Shown: positions 1 through 13,335 of the stretch, one piece after another
Position numbering within the stretch: position 1 is the stretch's first letter
How the letters are laid out: every line of letters begins with the position of its first letter
Assembly: GCF_028389875.1 (NCBI RefSeq)
Contig: NC_084702.1
Location: 58,444,553 to 58,508,552, forward strand
DNA from: Rhea pennata
Taxonomy: Eukaryota > Chordata > Aves > Rheiformes > Rheidae
Direction: 5' to 3'
Length of the DNA: 64,000 nt
Translations under genes and position numbers: made by a program
The notes under the pieces: model-generated
Databases searched by the model: none
The model's input: only the letters and a program-made list of their open reading frames with translations
What the model was told of the DNA's origin: nothing

Positions 1-174
1 GACAGGTTGCCCAGAGAGGTTGCGGAGTCTCTTTCTCTGGAGATATTCAAGGCCTGCCTGGATATGAACCTGTGCAACATGTTCTAGATGACCCTGCCTG
101 AGCAGGGGGATTTGACTAGATGATCTTCAGAGGTCCCTTCCAACCTTAACTATTCTGTGATTCTGTGTGATTCT
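1..174 (+). mobile_element. CR1 LINE 3' end, cut by the window start
   Basis: The segment reads through the typical CR1 3' region: 'ttgcccagagaggttg', 'ggagatattcaaggcc', a 'gactagatgatctt' block, then 'gaggtcccttccaacc'. It ends in the 8-base terminal repeats (attctgtg, attctgtg, tgattct) at about 151-174. CR1 is the dominant LINE of birds and most copies are 5'-truncated; here the 5' side lies outside the window. Only 3' sequence is present, so it encodes nothing. Confidence 0.93.
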
Positions 175-2714
175 TAAATATAAAAATGTGGTGGAGGAAG
201 ATGCAAGGAAGGAGGGAATCCTACATTTGATAGGAACATTCTTTATATTTTGTTAGCCTCTCAGTTCTGGAAGAAAAGTAAGATCTGGTTTTAATTGTCT
301 TCTACATCTCTTCACAACATTTGGTGATAGTAGTAAAGGCCAGCAACTATTCTATGATTCTGTCATCTTTGGATTGCTCCCTGCCCTCGAACTCAGGGGA
401 ATGGAGTAGCTCACAGTGTCTACTAGTCTTTTCCCAATAATGTCTCTGCTTCATAGCAATGATGACTAACATCTTCTTTCTTTGCATGCACTATTCCAGA
501 GTGTCCCTCTCCCACTTCTGCAATAACATTGTCTGGCTCCAGGAGTGAAGGCAGTAGCTTTTCAAGCGTTAGAAGCAGCAGCCCAAGCACTGCTGAGTAT
601 CTGAGCAGTTTGACTGTTGTAGTAGGTGACTATTGCAGTCAATAGTTGCAATAGTTCCCCCCAGACAAATACAGGACCTACAGTCTGGCAGGATACTTGC
701 AGAAGAATACAGGAAAGCTGTACTGCAGCAAGTCACAGATCAGCAGCATCAAAAGTTGTGCAGTTAAGCAAGGAACTTTATTCTCTCCTGCTCTGGCCAC
801 CTCTCTTTCCCCAGACCTCAATAAGCTTCTGTTTGCTCTGATAGAATTTCTTCTTTTGTTGCTCCCAAACCACCCCAGATCTTAGGAGGCAGCACAACTG
901 CCTTTTCATTCTCTCCCATCCCACTGCCCAGAAGTTTGTGATCGGAGGTAACAGTTATTATTTTCAGAATGCTTTATCATATTAATACACTGGCTTTCTT
1001 CCTCCTGATGCTTTGGAAAAGTCAAAAGCAGTGGTCTGGCCTGCTCCTCCCTTTTTTTCTCCCTCTTAGAAAAAGGCCTAAAGCCCAGCCACAGCTGAGC
1101 CCTGAGCAACAGTTAGCAAGTTTTCCCATACATTGCTCTTTCTTCCAAAAATTAGGGCCATAGTGTCAGAGTCGCACTTGACATAATAGGGAATCTTCCA
1201 CCTTCCATGAAATCAAGCTTCTTTTAATCAGTACTTAAATCTCAACATGGTTAATTCCCTGGAAAGAGTGAAGAAGAAAGAGAGATGGGCACACTGGGCA
1301 GGAAAAGAGAAAATGAAAACGTCCTCTGCTTTATGTCTGAGCCATACCTCATTTAAAAACTGTTAATAACCTCTCATTAGTCCTTTAAAACATTTCAAGG
1401 TGTGTCTGCTTATCTCCTTTGGCAGTACTACAATATTCAAACATGGAATGCAAGTGCATCAGTTCTTATTGGGATGAAAGGCTTTAAGAAAACAAAGCAA
1501 GTGATTCTAATTTGCCTGTTTTCACCTGCTCTGTGGTATCTGCCTGTAACTTTGTTCCCTAATGTGATCCTTTTGGAGGGACTTTGGCCTAACCTGTGTA
1601 TGACTTTAAGGTGCTTTTGTGTTGACAACTTAATATTTCCAGCTATGTAGCTGGTTCTTAAAAGTGAGATGAATGCAAATGCAGGAACCATGAAAGAACT
1701 ACAGGAAATTTGTATCACATTTTCCTGAAACATTCACAAAACCACCATGAAGAAGGTCCAAGCACTGTAAGTCTCATGATATTCTGCAGCAATCAGCAGA
1801 ACCCACAGTGAGGTTTCAGTATTTTTTCATTCAGCTGAGGATCTGACACTCTGATTTCACAGACGATAATCAGTCAAGTGTTCATCTAGGAACTTATTAG
1901 AAAGAGCAGTGGGCAAGCAAGCAGTTGTCATGACAGGGAATGATAAAATTTATGTGCTAGGAGACAACATGGTGAGGACATTCCCAAACTGGTCTCATTT
2001 TGAATAGTGCTCTGATTAATTTTATAGGAAAATGAAGCTACTGTCAAGCAAAGTTGTTTTACTGTGGAAGCATTCTGCAGTGCATAAGCCAAAGAAGCTA
2101 CAGTGCAGCTTCCAAAACGTTACAACTACAAAAATGGAAAATTAAAAGTCAGAAATTTGAAATGACATAAATGTATATTTTACTGAAATAAGGAGATGGT
2201 ATTGTTTAACTTGTTACATGCTTCTGACATTGTGCCTTTGCTAAATAATGGTGTAATTTCTTCCTTAAAGGCTGAGCAAATTGTCTTTACAATTCAAGGG
2301 GAAGGAATGGGAAGCGTTAAAAAAAGAACCATGAAAGGAACTTCAAGGAGTTATTTCCAATTCTCCAACCTTCTCAATGTAATCCATTGAAAGTAAAACA
2401 CTGCCACGAAATATGATGATTCTTCAAAGTGTCCTGAGGGAAGATCCAACATAAATAAATACAGTGGGCCAAATTCAAAGGTATGTTTGAAATAACAAAG
2501 TTTACACTGGCTCTCTCACATATGACTGTATAAACTGAGGGTCAAACTCCTTTGATTCCTGTCTTCTTACCAACAAAAAACTTGCAGTCCTTACATATCA
2601 GCTGAATTCAGCCAAATCCATCTAACTGCACATAAGGCTCTTTCATAATGCTTTTGCTACCTGCAGTAACATGTCAAATATTATTCTCTGAAAGCAGGCA
2701 CCAGCCACAGAGAG
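175..2714. other. Unique AT-rich DNA, no gene recognised
   Basis: I see no repeat family, RNA gene or convincing exon here. At 345-364 there is 'aactattctatgattctgtc', which resembles a CR1 3' tip, but nothing upstream supports an element. Short open frames (for example 1402-1650 on plus and 1437-1733 on minus) overlap on opposite strands and look like chance. Confidence 0.6.
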
Positions 2715-2748
2715 TTTTTGTTTTTTTTTTTTTTTTTTTTTTTTTTTT
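2715..2748. repeat. Long poly(T) tract, T5-G-T28
   Basis: Five T, one G, then 28 uninterrupted T (2721-2748). On the minus strand this is a poly(A) run, so it could be the tail of an old retroposed sequence, but I recognise no retrocopy on its 3' side (2749 onward) and no clear target-site duplication. It may simply be a slippage-expanded homopolymer. Confidence 0.95.
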
Positions 2749-5700
2749 GGCCAGGGCTTCTCAAAACTAATGTCAGCAGGTAAAAATGTTCTTCTCTGTA
2801 TCTGTGCTCATAACAAAACACTTCAGCTGACAGCAAGGCAAACCTAGCTTGCTTGCATGAAAATGGGGCATGAAAATGCTTATGCTTTTCTTTGCTTTTG
2901 TATGTGCATTATTGTTTTGCTGGTACTGCTACAGCAAACATATTTGTGGCAGTTCAGTTTCTTCAGTTTTCAGGGTAAACCTTGATATTACTGGAAGATT
3001 AGTGCCTGTTAAATTAGGTAGATCTGGCCTGCCCATGTGAAGCATGGGGAAGATGTGGGGGAAGAGATTTTTGTGGCCTGTAGCTCTCTGTGAGGAGCAC
3101 ATCTCCTTAGAGATCACTGATGGCATGAGGTTGCTTGCCACTGCATCCAGGTTCAGCTCTGCCCCGAGCCATGTGCATGCACCAGTGATGCTGTCAGTTC
3201 ACATTGTTCTCACTCAGATTATCCACTGATTCTGCAGACTGAAGACAAAATAAAAAGAAGCTCTTTTGCTTTGATTCCAGGTTTTTCTGCTTGTGACCCA
3301 AAGCAAAAGTGTTTTCATTAGTTTTTCAGTAGCCTTTTGTATGTTTTTTTCCCTTACAAGAACTGCAAAGAGCAGACAAGCCTGGCTTTCATTGATGTAT
3401 AACTGCTCAGGGCTGCCTTGCAGAGATGCATTTTTAGATGGATAGAGGAAGCAACGTGGGGCTGATGGCATGTTCAGTGAGGATAAGTGAACACATCTGC
3501 TATGCCTATATGACATTTGCCAACACTGGCCTGGTCTGTAGTCATTCCAGCAATTCCTAAATAAAAGTGAAGGCAATCATTCCCTCCAAAGCAGTCCTCT
3601 CCCTATGAGTACTTTCTCAACAACTGCGTCATTTTCTTTGGGTTAGGGTACTTGGCTGAGCATTTGCAGTGTATCAATATCAGCTTTCCCTCAGTGAAGT
3701 GATTAAATATATCAGATGAAGGCACAGGATTCATTGAAGTAAGAAAGTAAGCAAAGGTGTGCGGAGGTAGTTTGTAACAAATTCACAATAGGTGCATATA
3801 ACTAGATATAGAGTATAATGGACAGACTATGTATTTCAATGTAGGGCTTTTACAAGGACAAAAAGAAACAGCAAGTACAGCAACAACAAAAGCTAAAAAT
3901 ACCAAGACAGCATGCAAATTATGACCAACCTGATTCTTGGACAAGCTTCTAATTTCTCTGTCTTTAAAACTTTTACAAAGTGCTACCTTTGAGCAGTTCT
4001 AAGTGCTGAGTGTTAATATATTTTTATTTAATCAAAGTCCAAAGTAAAGAATCAGTCAAACACCAAGCAAATCAAACAGTCTACACAGCAGGCCCCAAAC
4101 AAGGAAAACTTAGACTGCAAGAATCTCTACCAAATGCAAATTCCCTAGTTCAGATCTTCCTTTGTCTGGGGGCAAGACACTGCTGGCAGTGTTCCTTAAG
4201 GCAAGTGTAGGAAAGGTTTGCTCATTGTGTTAGTATCTAACGCACTGGTCAAAAGGTAAGGGAAGCCTTTTCCTGGAAGAAAGTGCATTGATGATGCCAG
4301 CACTGCGAGTGAGCAAACCCACTTCTGGTGCACAAAATTTAAAAAGTGACGTCTTCCTAGGAAGGCAAGGAAGGACTTTTGCCAAAGACCTTTGCCTAGG
4401 AGCAGACAGCAAAACCATCCAGGATATGTCATGACAAGACGCAGGCTGAGATGTGGAGTTTTAGCTAACTCCTAGGCCATGCTGGACTTTTAGTACAACT
4501 CACAGCACAGGTAGAAGTGGGAACTACTGCAGAAATGTGAGCATCTGCACAGACACACAATGAATAACATTACCTATGTGGCTGCTACTAATTTAAGACT
4601 AGACCTAGTAAATAAGTGAACAAAGAAATTAGAACAGAGGAAAGATTAAAGCAACAATGGTAGTGAAGTCATTTTTGCAAAAATATACAGTATGCATGTG
4701 CATTTGGCAATGATTTGTAGCTTAACTGTATTCAAACTTGTCTAATTAATTAATTAAAAATGATAGTAGTACTTTCTATCTTCTAATTAGATATTTGCAG
4801 TCAACTGCTTCCTGTAAGCATTGCAGTAAGTTTGAGATTTAAGGGAAGGTCTGAGATGAGGCAGAACAGCCTTAAAGAACACGTCTGGAAAAATACATTC
4901 ATTTGGTATAAAGTGAGGAAGGCTAGAAGGTATCTTCTGTGGAATAGGACAAATGGACATTTGAGGCTGCTGTCTCTACAGATGTTGGGGAATACACTTA
5001 GTTACAGAACAGACATGATAGAAATATCTGAACTAGCTTTAGGAACTGACTGACCTCTTGCACTGTGTATAGTATTAAAGTTAACCTCAGAAAATTTGAA
5101 CTTGGAGAGCCAGGTGAGGGTCACAAAGGGTTTATCTGCTCAGAAAGACAAATCTGGGAGATGAGCTCAGAAACACTTCTTTATATGTATGATGTGGTTT
5201 TCAGACACCCAGCATAGGAAGCTATAGTGGGGATGTGTGAAGATGAAGACCTGAAAGTTTCAGAAATATGAACAGAAAAAGAGAGCTAAATGTTGATGAT
5301 GATATGTAGGAGTGAATGTCAGCACTTTCACACTGCTTAGATGTGACTAGAAGGAACTTCATGAATACAACAGCAGATAAAGAGGAAGAACAGAGAAAAA
5401 AACTAAGAGGGAAGTGAAAGGACTGAGTTTTGACAGTACTAGGTCATATCTTCAAAGCATGTTTAGTGGTGAAAATTCACTGATGTCAACAGAGCTCATC
5501 TCATTTCACACAAGCAAAGGATCTTAGATTGCCTAAAAAAGACTCAGGTTAGAAAGTAAAGGCTGTAAGGACAGACAAAAGCTGGAAGAGCTTGCTGAGA
5601 GGAGTTGTGGCCTCTCAATCATCAGAGATCTTAAAGAATAGGATAGACCAAAAAGTGCCAGCAGTGACAGATTTAGGTGTAGCTTATCCTGCCATGAGGC

Positions 5701-5931
5701 AGAAGGGTGGACAGAAGACCTGTCAGACTCTATTTTCTACAATCAGATTATCTGGTCTATCAAGTTCAATTGGATAGAGTAGATAGGAGTGGAGAGGAAT
5801 CCACAGAGAGAAATTAGAGAGAAAGGCCAAGACACAAATCTACAGTGTAGATACTCATTCCTGTGAGCAATGAGTCTACTGATCTGATCTACAACAGGAC
5901 AACAGGTTAGGGACATGTGCCCCTAACTGGT
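2749..5931. other. Unique AT-rich DNA, no gene recognised
   Basis: No repeat family or RNA gene is recognised. The longest frame (3214-3576, minus, 120 codons) has no domain or membrane pattern that I know and is consistent with chance. A short (TTAA)n-like stretch occurs at about 4743-4759. Confidence 0.6.
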
Positions 5932-5978
5932 TACACATAGCCAGTTACACATAACTGGTTACTCTGGTTACACATAGA
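5932..5978. repeat. Short degenerate tandem repeat (ggttacacatag)
   Basis: The words 'aactggttacacatag', 'ccagttacacataactgg' and 'ctggttacacatag' follow each other within about 47 bases. The unit is about 15-16 bases, imperfect, with roughly three copies. It is probably slippage-derived and has no coding meaning. Confidence 0.6.
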
Positions 5979-8057
5979 CCTTTAATAAGCAAAACTGAGA
6001 TCTGCCACCTATTTTTTCTATACACGAATACTCATGGGCTAAGCTCCACAGTTCTTTGGAGGGGGAAACCTCAACACGTGACATGTCAGCATAGGCTCAG
6101 GTTTTTGTTCATGTAGTTTGAACAGATGGGGTACGAATGAGGCTGAGAACTTGGCTGCTCAATTTAGTAGCAGATGACCTGAGTCCTGCTCTTTACAAGC
6201 ACAGTGTGGATGCTTTACGCGAAACTTATGGCTAGGCTACAGCCAGCAACCTGAAAAAAATACTTCCTGTTACGGACCTTGACATGCTGGAATGCATCCC
6301 CTGCCTGCATTTCACCCCACAGTGACTAATAGCTCACTTGCAAAATCCCTTCCTCTCATTGGACACAAAAATCTTACAGTAAACAAAGAAAATCTAGATG
6401 ACTTAGACTGCTGACAACTCAAAACAATTTCTTGTGGTTGGGAAGTTACATCTGAGAATGATTGGGAAAGCAAATGTGATGGAGGCTAGAACAATAGGAG
6501 CATTCAGATAGAAGTCCACCGGTTGCATCCCCTGATGCAAATAGGTTTTGTGAAGGGCTTCTTTTAAAGGCACTTCACACAAACACGCGTCATTTGGAGG
6601 TAGCATTAGCATTCATGTGGAACAGTTATTTTCTGTTTTTTGTAATACAAGGAATTTGTATTGCTTCATAGAAATACAAGTCTTTTTATAAAGCAGTAGA
6701 AAGCAAGTTGCTTTTCTCTGAAAAGATCTGTTTTGCCTGAATGATACTGCTGGTTCCAAGAGAAGTGTGAGGACAAGAGGGCGAATGGGAAAGCTTAATC
6801 TTTTCATGGACTTGTACAAGTTCATACACATTTGATTGGAATAGGTACTTGGATTACAAGCGTATCTGTGTCCCACTTCAGACAGTAAAATATCTGTGCC
6901 AAGTTGTCAAAGTGTAAAATACACACCCTTTAAAAAAATTCTTCTGTTACCAAGGTCAGTTAAGGCAGATGTTGAGGAAGTAACTTGGAGCAGAAAGGAA
7001 GAGAGCCTGTTTTCTTCATTGATTTATTCTGTTTTTAATACATTTACATTGAGGGATCCTGACCACAGTGGTCTAGTTCTACTGCATATTTTCTTCATCA
7101 TAAAAAGACATGCAATGGGCTTGAGCCAGAAAGGTCCGATCACAATCAAATGTTCCACAGAACTCCAGGAGTTTTCTGATCCAAGATTTTGATCTCTGTT
7201 ATTTAATATAGAATGACAGACTTGGGTTCCAGATCTGACTTTCTTCATCTGCAAGGGAGTCTTTGGCTGAGTGGTTTTACTGTGGTCCCAAGATACCCCC
7301 AAAATAAGTTCATACAAGCTGGCAGGTATCAGAGATACAGGAAGAGAGAAAACTTTAGAAAATACTTGCAGACAAAAGATTTGGTTCAAATGAACTTTAC
7401 TAGTGTTTACTGTTGAAAGCCAACTTCATTACCAATATTGTTTTCATCTTAGAAGTTTCCCAGCTTTATGCTTATAAATTCTAATCTGGACACAATTAGC
7501 TTGGAATCATACACATAAACCAGATACAGTCTCCTGATTCACAGAGTGAATAGTCAGTCTATTTATACAGGTTGCTGTGTACTTTTGCTTGACTTACATT
7601 TCTATTTAATATAAAAATATTAAGTGTAAATGTTCAGACCTGAAGAGGGACCGTGGAGGAAATTAAGTAGCAGGCCAAGACTGTTCAGGGGAAGAAATGG
7701 GGTAGCCCTGAGCTCCCTATGGCTCATGGCTTTGGGGACTTTCCTAGAGAGCCTAGGCAGCTGCACGTAGCTGAGAGGTGGCTGAGATCTGGTCTTTCAG
7801 GTAATGTGCCAAATCACTTGTCTGCAAAAGTCAGTGAATACTACCCCTCTTCTTCTCAATCTGCCTGAGCTAAAACTATGCAAAGCAAACCTATTTTTAA
7901 GGTGAGGAGGGAAAAAATGCCTTCCAAAAGGCCTACTGAATTGTCAGTTGGGGAAAAGGACCATTTCTCATGGCTCATAGCACTAATCTCTCACAGTATC
8001 AGTGGGAATAGAGAGCAGTATAACCTATCCTGCAAAGCTAGGGTCTGAGGTTTTTCT
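5979..8057. other. Unique DNA upstream of the CR1 copy
   Basis: No exon, RNA or repeat is recognised. Frames at 6613-6876 (minus), 6896-7192 (plus) and 7024-7389 (minus) overlap on both strands and lack recognisable domains. Confidence 0.55.
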
Positions 8058-9031
8058 CTTTCTCAGTCTACTTGGAGGCCAGTAACTAGCAGTGTAACCC
8101 AGGCGTCAATGCTAGGTCCAATCTGTATTCAACTTATTGATCAATGAGCTGGGTGAAGGAACAGAGTGCACCTTCAGCAAGTTTGCTGATAATACAAAAT
8201 TGAGAGGAGTGGCTGATACACCAGCAGGCTGTGCTGCCATTCAGATGGACCTCAACAGGTTTGGAAGATGGGCGAAGAGGAACCTCATGATGTTCAATAA
8301 ATGGAAGTGCAAAGTCCTGCACCTGGAGAGGAAGAACCATGTGCACAAGTACAGACTGGGGGTCCACCAGCTGGAAACAGCTCTGTGGAGAAGGGCCTGT
8401 GAGTCCTGGTGGAGAACAAGCAGACTGTGAGCCAGCAATGTGTGCTTGCGGCCAAGACGACCAATGGTATCCTGAGTCGAGGGAGGTGATCCTCCCGCTC
8501 TACTCAGCACTGGTGAAGCCATGCCTAGAATACTGCGTCCAGTTCTGGGCTCTCTGGTACAAGAGACACGTGAATATACTGGAGTGAGTCCAGCGAAAGA
8601 CCGCTAAGATGACTGAGGGATTGGAACATCTCTCATATGAGGAAAGTCTGAAAGAGTTGAGACTGTCCAGCCTGGAAAAGTGAAGACTAAGGGAGGATCT
8701 TATCAATGCATATAAATATCTGAAGGAAGTTTTAAAGAGGATGGGCCAGATTCTTGTCAGTGGTGCCCAGTGATAGGACAGGAGGCAACGGGCACAAACA
8801 AAGCACAGGAAGCTCTGAACATGAAGAAAAACTTCTTTCCTGTTAGGGTGACAGAACACTGGAACAGATTTTCCAGAGAGACTGTGAATATCTCCATCCC
8901 TAGAGATATTCAAAAGCCATCTGGACAGGGTCCTGGGCAACCTGCTGTAGGTGATCCTACTTGAGCAGAGGGGTTGGACCAGATGATCTCTAAAGGTCCC
9001 TTCCAACCCCAACCATTCTGTGATTCTGTGA
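8058..9031 (+). mobile_element. CR1 LINE, 5'-truncated, about 1 kb
   Basis: This is the best-preserved transposable element in the window. It starts within the reverse transcriptase region (after 'ggaggccagtaactagc'), runs through the 'ctcatgatgttcaata' and 'ctgcacctggagagg' blocks and the C-terminal 'ctctactcagcactgg' block, then through the CR1 3' UTR. It ends in 'ggtcccttccaacccc' and two terminal octamers (9013-9030). Heavy 5' truncation is the rule for CR1. The 5' boundary is approximate. The copy is long dead: frames are broken and the 5' part of ORF2 and all of ORF1 are missing. Confidence 0.95.
8137..8590 (+). pseudogene. CR1 ORF2 reverse transcriptase C-terminal fragment, broken
   Basis: In the frame starting at 8137 the translation contains SKFADNTKL, which is the catalytic FADD box of CR1 reverse transcriptase followed by the usual TKL. 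The second aspartate is asparagine here (codon 8191-8193, AAT), so the active site is lost. Further on the frame gives [11 protein letters not shown] and CKVLHLE, blocks that follow the palm domain in CR1 polymerases. The reading frame then shifts: [13 protein letters not shown]...LEYCVQFW is read in another frame at about 8486-8555 and meets an in-frame TGA at 8585-8587. In a live CR1 this domain copies element RNA at the target site. This one is a non-functional relic. Confidence 0.88.
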
Positions 9032-10590
9032 CATACTCCCATGTCTATTCAATTCTGATCTTTAAGTTGAATTGGACTTACATGGATTCTGGAAGAAAGG
9101 AGGTCATTTTGACTTGTTTGTTCCCTTAAAGACAACATGGCAATGACTCCCTTCTCTGCTTGTGATAACAAGCAAGCCTGCACCAAAACTGGTTCCAAAA
9201 CCTCACCACGTGCTTCTTGCAAACAACAAAAATTAACCAGTGTGGAAGGAATGCTAAATATCAGAAGGGATTCTAGGCTAATAACACACGCACAAAGTAA
9301 GAAGAACAACGCAGAAACTGAAAAAAGAGATTCCCTTCTTTCAGTAGAAGATTACTCAGTCATAAGCTATGTACATCTGAGCTTCTTTCTGCACCACTGC
9401 CAAGACTCTGAGAAAGGGAAAATCAGGACAGATACATGAAAAGAGGAGTAAAGAATAATATAAATGAAATGAAAATAACGCAGCATGTCTTAGATCAGCT
9501 TTAACTCTCCCATTGCTGTTTGCCCATCTGACATTTTGCTAGTGACTGCAACAGAACAATGTACTTAAAATGTAATTTTAAAAGTTGACAGCTCCAGAAC
9601 ATCTCGATTTCCCCACTCATCTTGTCTTGTTTTGTAACTGTGTGTCAGGCCAGGCTCCAGTGCTGACATCATGTTGCAGAGGGCTGTCTTGGGTCTTGCA
9701 TAACCTTAATAGGACAACCACTTAGTGTTTATGTGCTATTAGAGAGGTTGCTTTTCTAGACACTCTACTGCATTAGGGGAGCAGAATCATTGCAGACAAG
9801 GCAGAAGTATTAATTGAATTTGCATCATTTACATTCAGCATGGGGTATTTCAGTGGGACCTGATACTTCAAGTCCTGTTCCCATTCTCCTAGGACCAAAG
9901 CTCCAACTGTGATGGCTACAGTGCTATTGTATTTTGCCCCCAGGAACATTTTGTTACCTTGAAATGGCTTGCGATTACTCGGTGCGAGTAATATCAAAAG
10001 AATGCCCAAGGGGCTGAAGGTTGGTTCAGGGTCTATGCCCAACATTATATGGTTTAGGTCTCTGAATAACAACATCGTTGTTTGCCAGTGATATGCTTAC
10101 TGGACCCAAAATGCTTGTTCATGCTGGCTGTTATCTGTGTTGCAATAGGTAGTGGCCTGCAGAAATGCAAGTATGAAGGAACTAAGGAGGGAATAAAAAT
10201 ACATACAAATCTGCTTGAAAAATGTTGTCACCTCTTCCCACTATGACACTCAGATTCACTTTCCTACCCTAGTAGTAGGTGAGGGCCAGATAAACCCTGG
10301 CTCTAGCACATGCTGCTTTCCCCGCCTCACTGCTGGGATGAGTCCTCAAGTGAATTTATGAGTGCTATCAGCACTGCCTTCCCCTTTGAAAGAAAGGATT
10401 CTGGATGTGATCATAGAAATGAAATACAGCAAATGGCTGTGCTGCTTTCATAAAGCAGAAGGTGATGATGTAGCTTCTTCTAGCTCGGCTTTCAGGCTAT
10501 CCCCACCCAATTCCTGGCTCATGCATGTTACGTGGTGACCTGACCCATGCACCTTCTCATGTGCCTGAGGAAGATAAAATGCTATTCAGG
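9032..10590. other. Unique DNA, no gene recognised
   Basis: No exon, RNA gene or repeat family is recognised. Frames at 9049-9309 (minus), 9137-9439 (plus) and 9773-10075 (minus) lack recognisable domains. Confidence 0.55.
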
Positions 10591-10609
10591 AAAAAAAAAA
10601 AAAAAAAAA
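10591..10609. repeat. Poly(A) tract, A19
   Basis: Nineteen A in a row after 'gctattcagg' and before 'ggtaacag'. The preceding sequence is not a repeat that I recognise. Confidence 0.95.
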
Positions 10610-13185
10610 GGTAACAGAGAATTGCCCAACAGCTGAAATGAGATTTGAAACTCTCCATCCTGCAGTGAAACTTATAAACTCCTTGTACAGGTACAGATAA
10701 ATTCACTCTAAATAATAACAAGAGAAAAATGACTATCAAGGGTTTTTTTAAGTGTTGCATTACATCCTATCTTCTTTAGCAGTGTGGCGGAATTACTTTT
10801 AGAATATTAAACAAGATATAGCACTTGCTTGTCTCATTCACTTCCTGTGTTGCATCTAAACAACTTTAGGCATGCCAACTACCAACATTCATTAAATAAA
10901 GATCAGTTTTGGTAAATTTCTTGCTGCCATAATTATGCACGCAAGCCTTCAAAAGCGAGAGCTCTCCAAAAAGCTTTGACTGAGATACTTAAATAGTACT
11001 TCTGGGCTGACTGAGGGATTCTGCTTTGCTACAGAAACCTTTAATACACTGTGAACTGTTGCCATTCTGCTTCCATATGGTCCCAACAATTTTCTCTTCT
11101 TAACAGAGCAAGTTGGGACAAATAAGAAATTTGGGCAATGTATTTATCCAGGATGTCCCCAAGTTTCTCTTCTCTGGCTACAACATTTCCTCTTCAGCAG
11201 CAACAACAAAAATGTTTTTAAGATGGATGAGTTACCACAACACGAGAAATCAGTTCATAGAAGAACAATATGCCCCATGGATCCTGATGCTTTTAGAACC
11301 ATCTGGGTCACTATAAAAGGGCAAACTCTCAAAAAAGCCAAACAAACCCAGAATAGCTTTGCCATAAGGAGCTCCACCTTTAGCTGGTTACCCACAATGG
11401 TGTAAAGGATTTATAAGGATATTAAGTATCTAAACAAAGTACTCCAGGCACAGTGATTTTTAAATAACAGCTGATTTTAATTTTTTCTTGGCATTTATGT
11501 ACACATCCTATTGCAAGCTTGATTCATTTCTTTTAGCACTGGAAAAAATGTTAAGGCTGAAATAGGTAGTCAAGAATGTGGGAATTCATACATTGCGTGC
11601 ATATGTGGTTTAGTGGTGTGTGCCATTTGTACACATCACTTACTGGGGAAGTTAAATCACTTTTGGATGAAAATTTCAGCAGTTGCTTCCAAAACTCCTT
11701 TGACTTCAAAACTTTTAAGTAACATTCTCCGCAACCTGTTATTGAAGTAATTCTTGCCAATTCAAAGCAAGCACTGTTTTTGAAGCAGATATTTTTCTTC
11801 TTTTGTTATGCAGACTGCAAAATGACATTCTTTGCTTGCACCTCCAGACTGGCTTTCCCAAACTGGAGTCAACTGTCTTCTGTCTGCTAGGAACACAGTG
11901 GCTCTTATATACTAACCTTTTTTTTTAAAGTTCTCAGACTTCCTCCATTATCACTAATGAAAATGAATGCAGTGCTCTTCCATGTGCAGACAGGACTTCA
12001 TTCATTTAAATAATTATTAAAGAAGCCTCAGAGTTGTGGACATACACTCAAGGCTCTGACAGTCTCAGTAAAATACTGTTCCTTTGTGGTGTGTGCCTAA
12101 TACAGTAGTGACAGAGAATTTACATGACAAAGGAATTAAAAAATATCTTTACCACTGGCTTCCAGATGACTGAAGAGCAGGTTTCAATAAAAGGAATTAT
12201 GACTCATCCACCACTTTGAGAATTTGCCTCACATAACTAGGAGGAATAGCTTTCTGTTTGCCCCTTTCAGGCCATTTTCTATACCAGAGGACAGAATGGA
12301 CTCTAGATTAGAGCCAGTGGCACGTTTGTGTTGTGGAGCTGTGTCACCACACTGACTCTGCTGTTTCAGACATGGGTCCACATGCTTACTCTGCATTTAT
12401 ACTAGTACTGTACTGCACAAATACATCGTATAGCCCACTGGGTACCCACCATGCAGTTCCCTAAGCAGCCTACACTGTGGGCCCCCAGAGACTAGTAAGA
12501 GAGCCCAGCAGGAAGAGGGGAGACTGTGTGCTCAGGGTGCCCTGCATAACTCCTGTCGTCCTGAAGATGAGTCGGTTAAAAATGCTGCTTTTAAGGCCTT
12601 TTCCCAAAATATAACCTTGGGTAAATAGTCAGCAGTGAATTTGCTAGAAAATCAGCCAGAAAGTACATGGTGCATTGGAGCAATGGGGATGTTGAGATAC
12701 ATGTGTTTATCTGGACAGAGCTAGAAAGCAAGATTAGCAATTTATGTAGTGCACTGATCACCTCCCTGCTCCCACTCAGCTAGGTGGCTACGTGCCATAT
12801 GTGCAAATAACCTTCGGCAGGGTCAGCACCACTTTTGCCTGGGGGAGCCAAGCTGGTCTTCGTGCTGGCATGAGCCCTGTGGACTGCTCAGAGCCTCTGA
12901 ACAGGCTTCTCTGGAGCTCGCTTCCTCCCGTGTCGCCAGATCAGCAGGCCTGGCAGGACTCCTCAGCACACAAAAAGAGCTTCTCCAGAGAGTTTAATTC
13001 CACCAGATGAGAAGTTTAGTGAAGGAATTAATTTAGAACTCTATCACCTCTCTCTCTATCAGTATCTTTCCAGTCATGTCCAGCCTCTCTGGCCAGTGAC
13101 TTCACAGTTCTTGCCAAACATTCAGACTTTTTAGTGCGTTTCCCTTCATTCCTGTTACAAAAAATCCAGCTGATGCAAAGATTAC
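10610..13185. other. Unique AT-rich DNA, no gene recognised
   Basis: No repeat family or RNA gene is recognised. A modestly GC-richer patch at about 12780-12960 carries a 72-codon frame (12792-13010) without any known domain. Confidence 0.55.
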
Positions 13186-13335
13186 CTCTCTAGGGGAGCT
13201 CATCTTTGCTTAGCAATGGTTGTCACTGTAACCTTCCCAATGGAGTTTAATTATGTGTTTGTGATTAAGCAATTATGCATTATCAGGAACAGAGTAAATC
13301 AAGCCTTTTATCTCTGCTAACAGGATATTTCCTGT
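13186..13335. promoter_or_regulatory. Candidate conserved non-coding element
   Basis: The stretch combines 'gcttagcaatggttgtcac', 'gtttaattatg', 'gtgattaagcaattatgc' and 'taaatcaagcc', which is a dense group of TAAT-type homeodomain cores and related words in non-repetitive sequence. This composition is typical of vertebrate conserved enhancers, but I have no alignment. It is an inference from texture only. Confidence 0.3.

Noticed and set aside
345..364. 'aactattctatgattctgtc' as a CR1 3' tip
   Set aside because: Only about 20 bases match, and the upstream sequence lacks the ggtcccttccaacc block.
3640..3655. 'ggttaggg' as telomere-like repeat
   Set aside because: A single occurrence of the hexamer (another single one near 30320). 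No tandem array.
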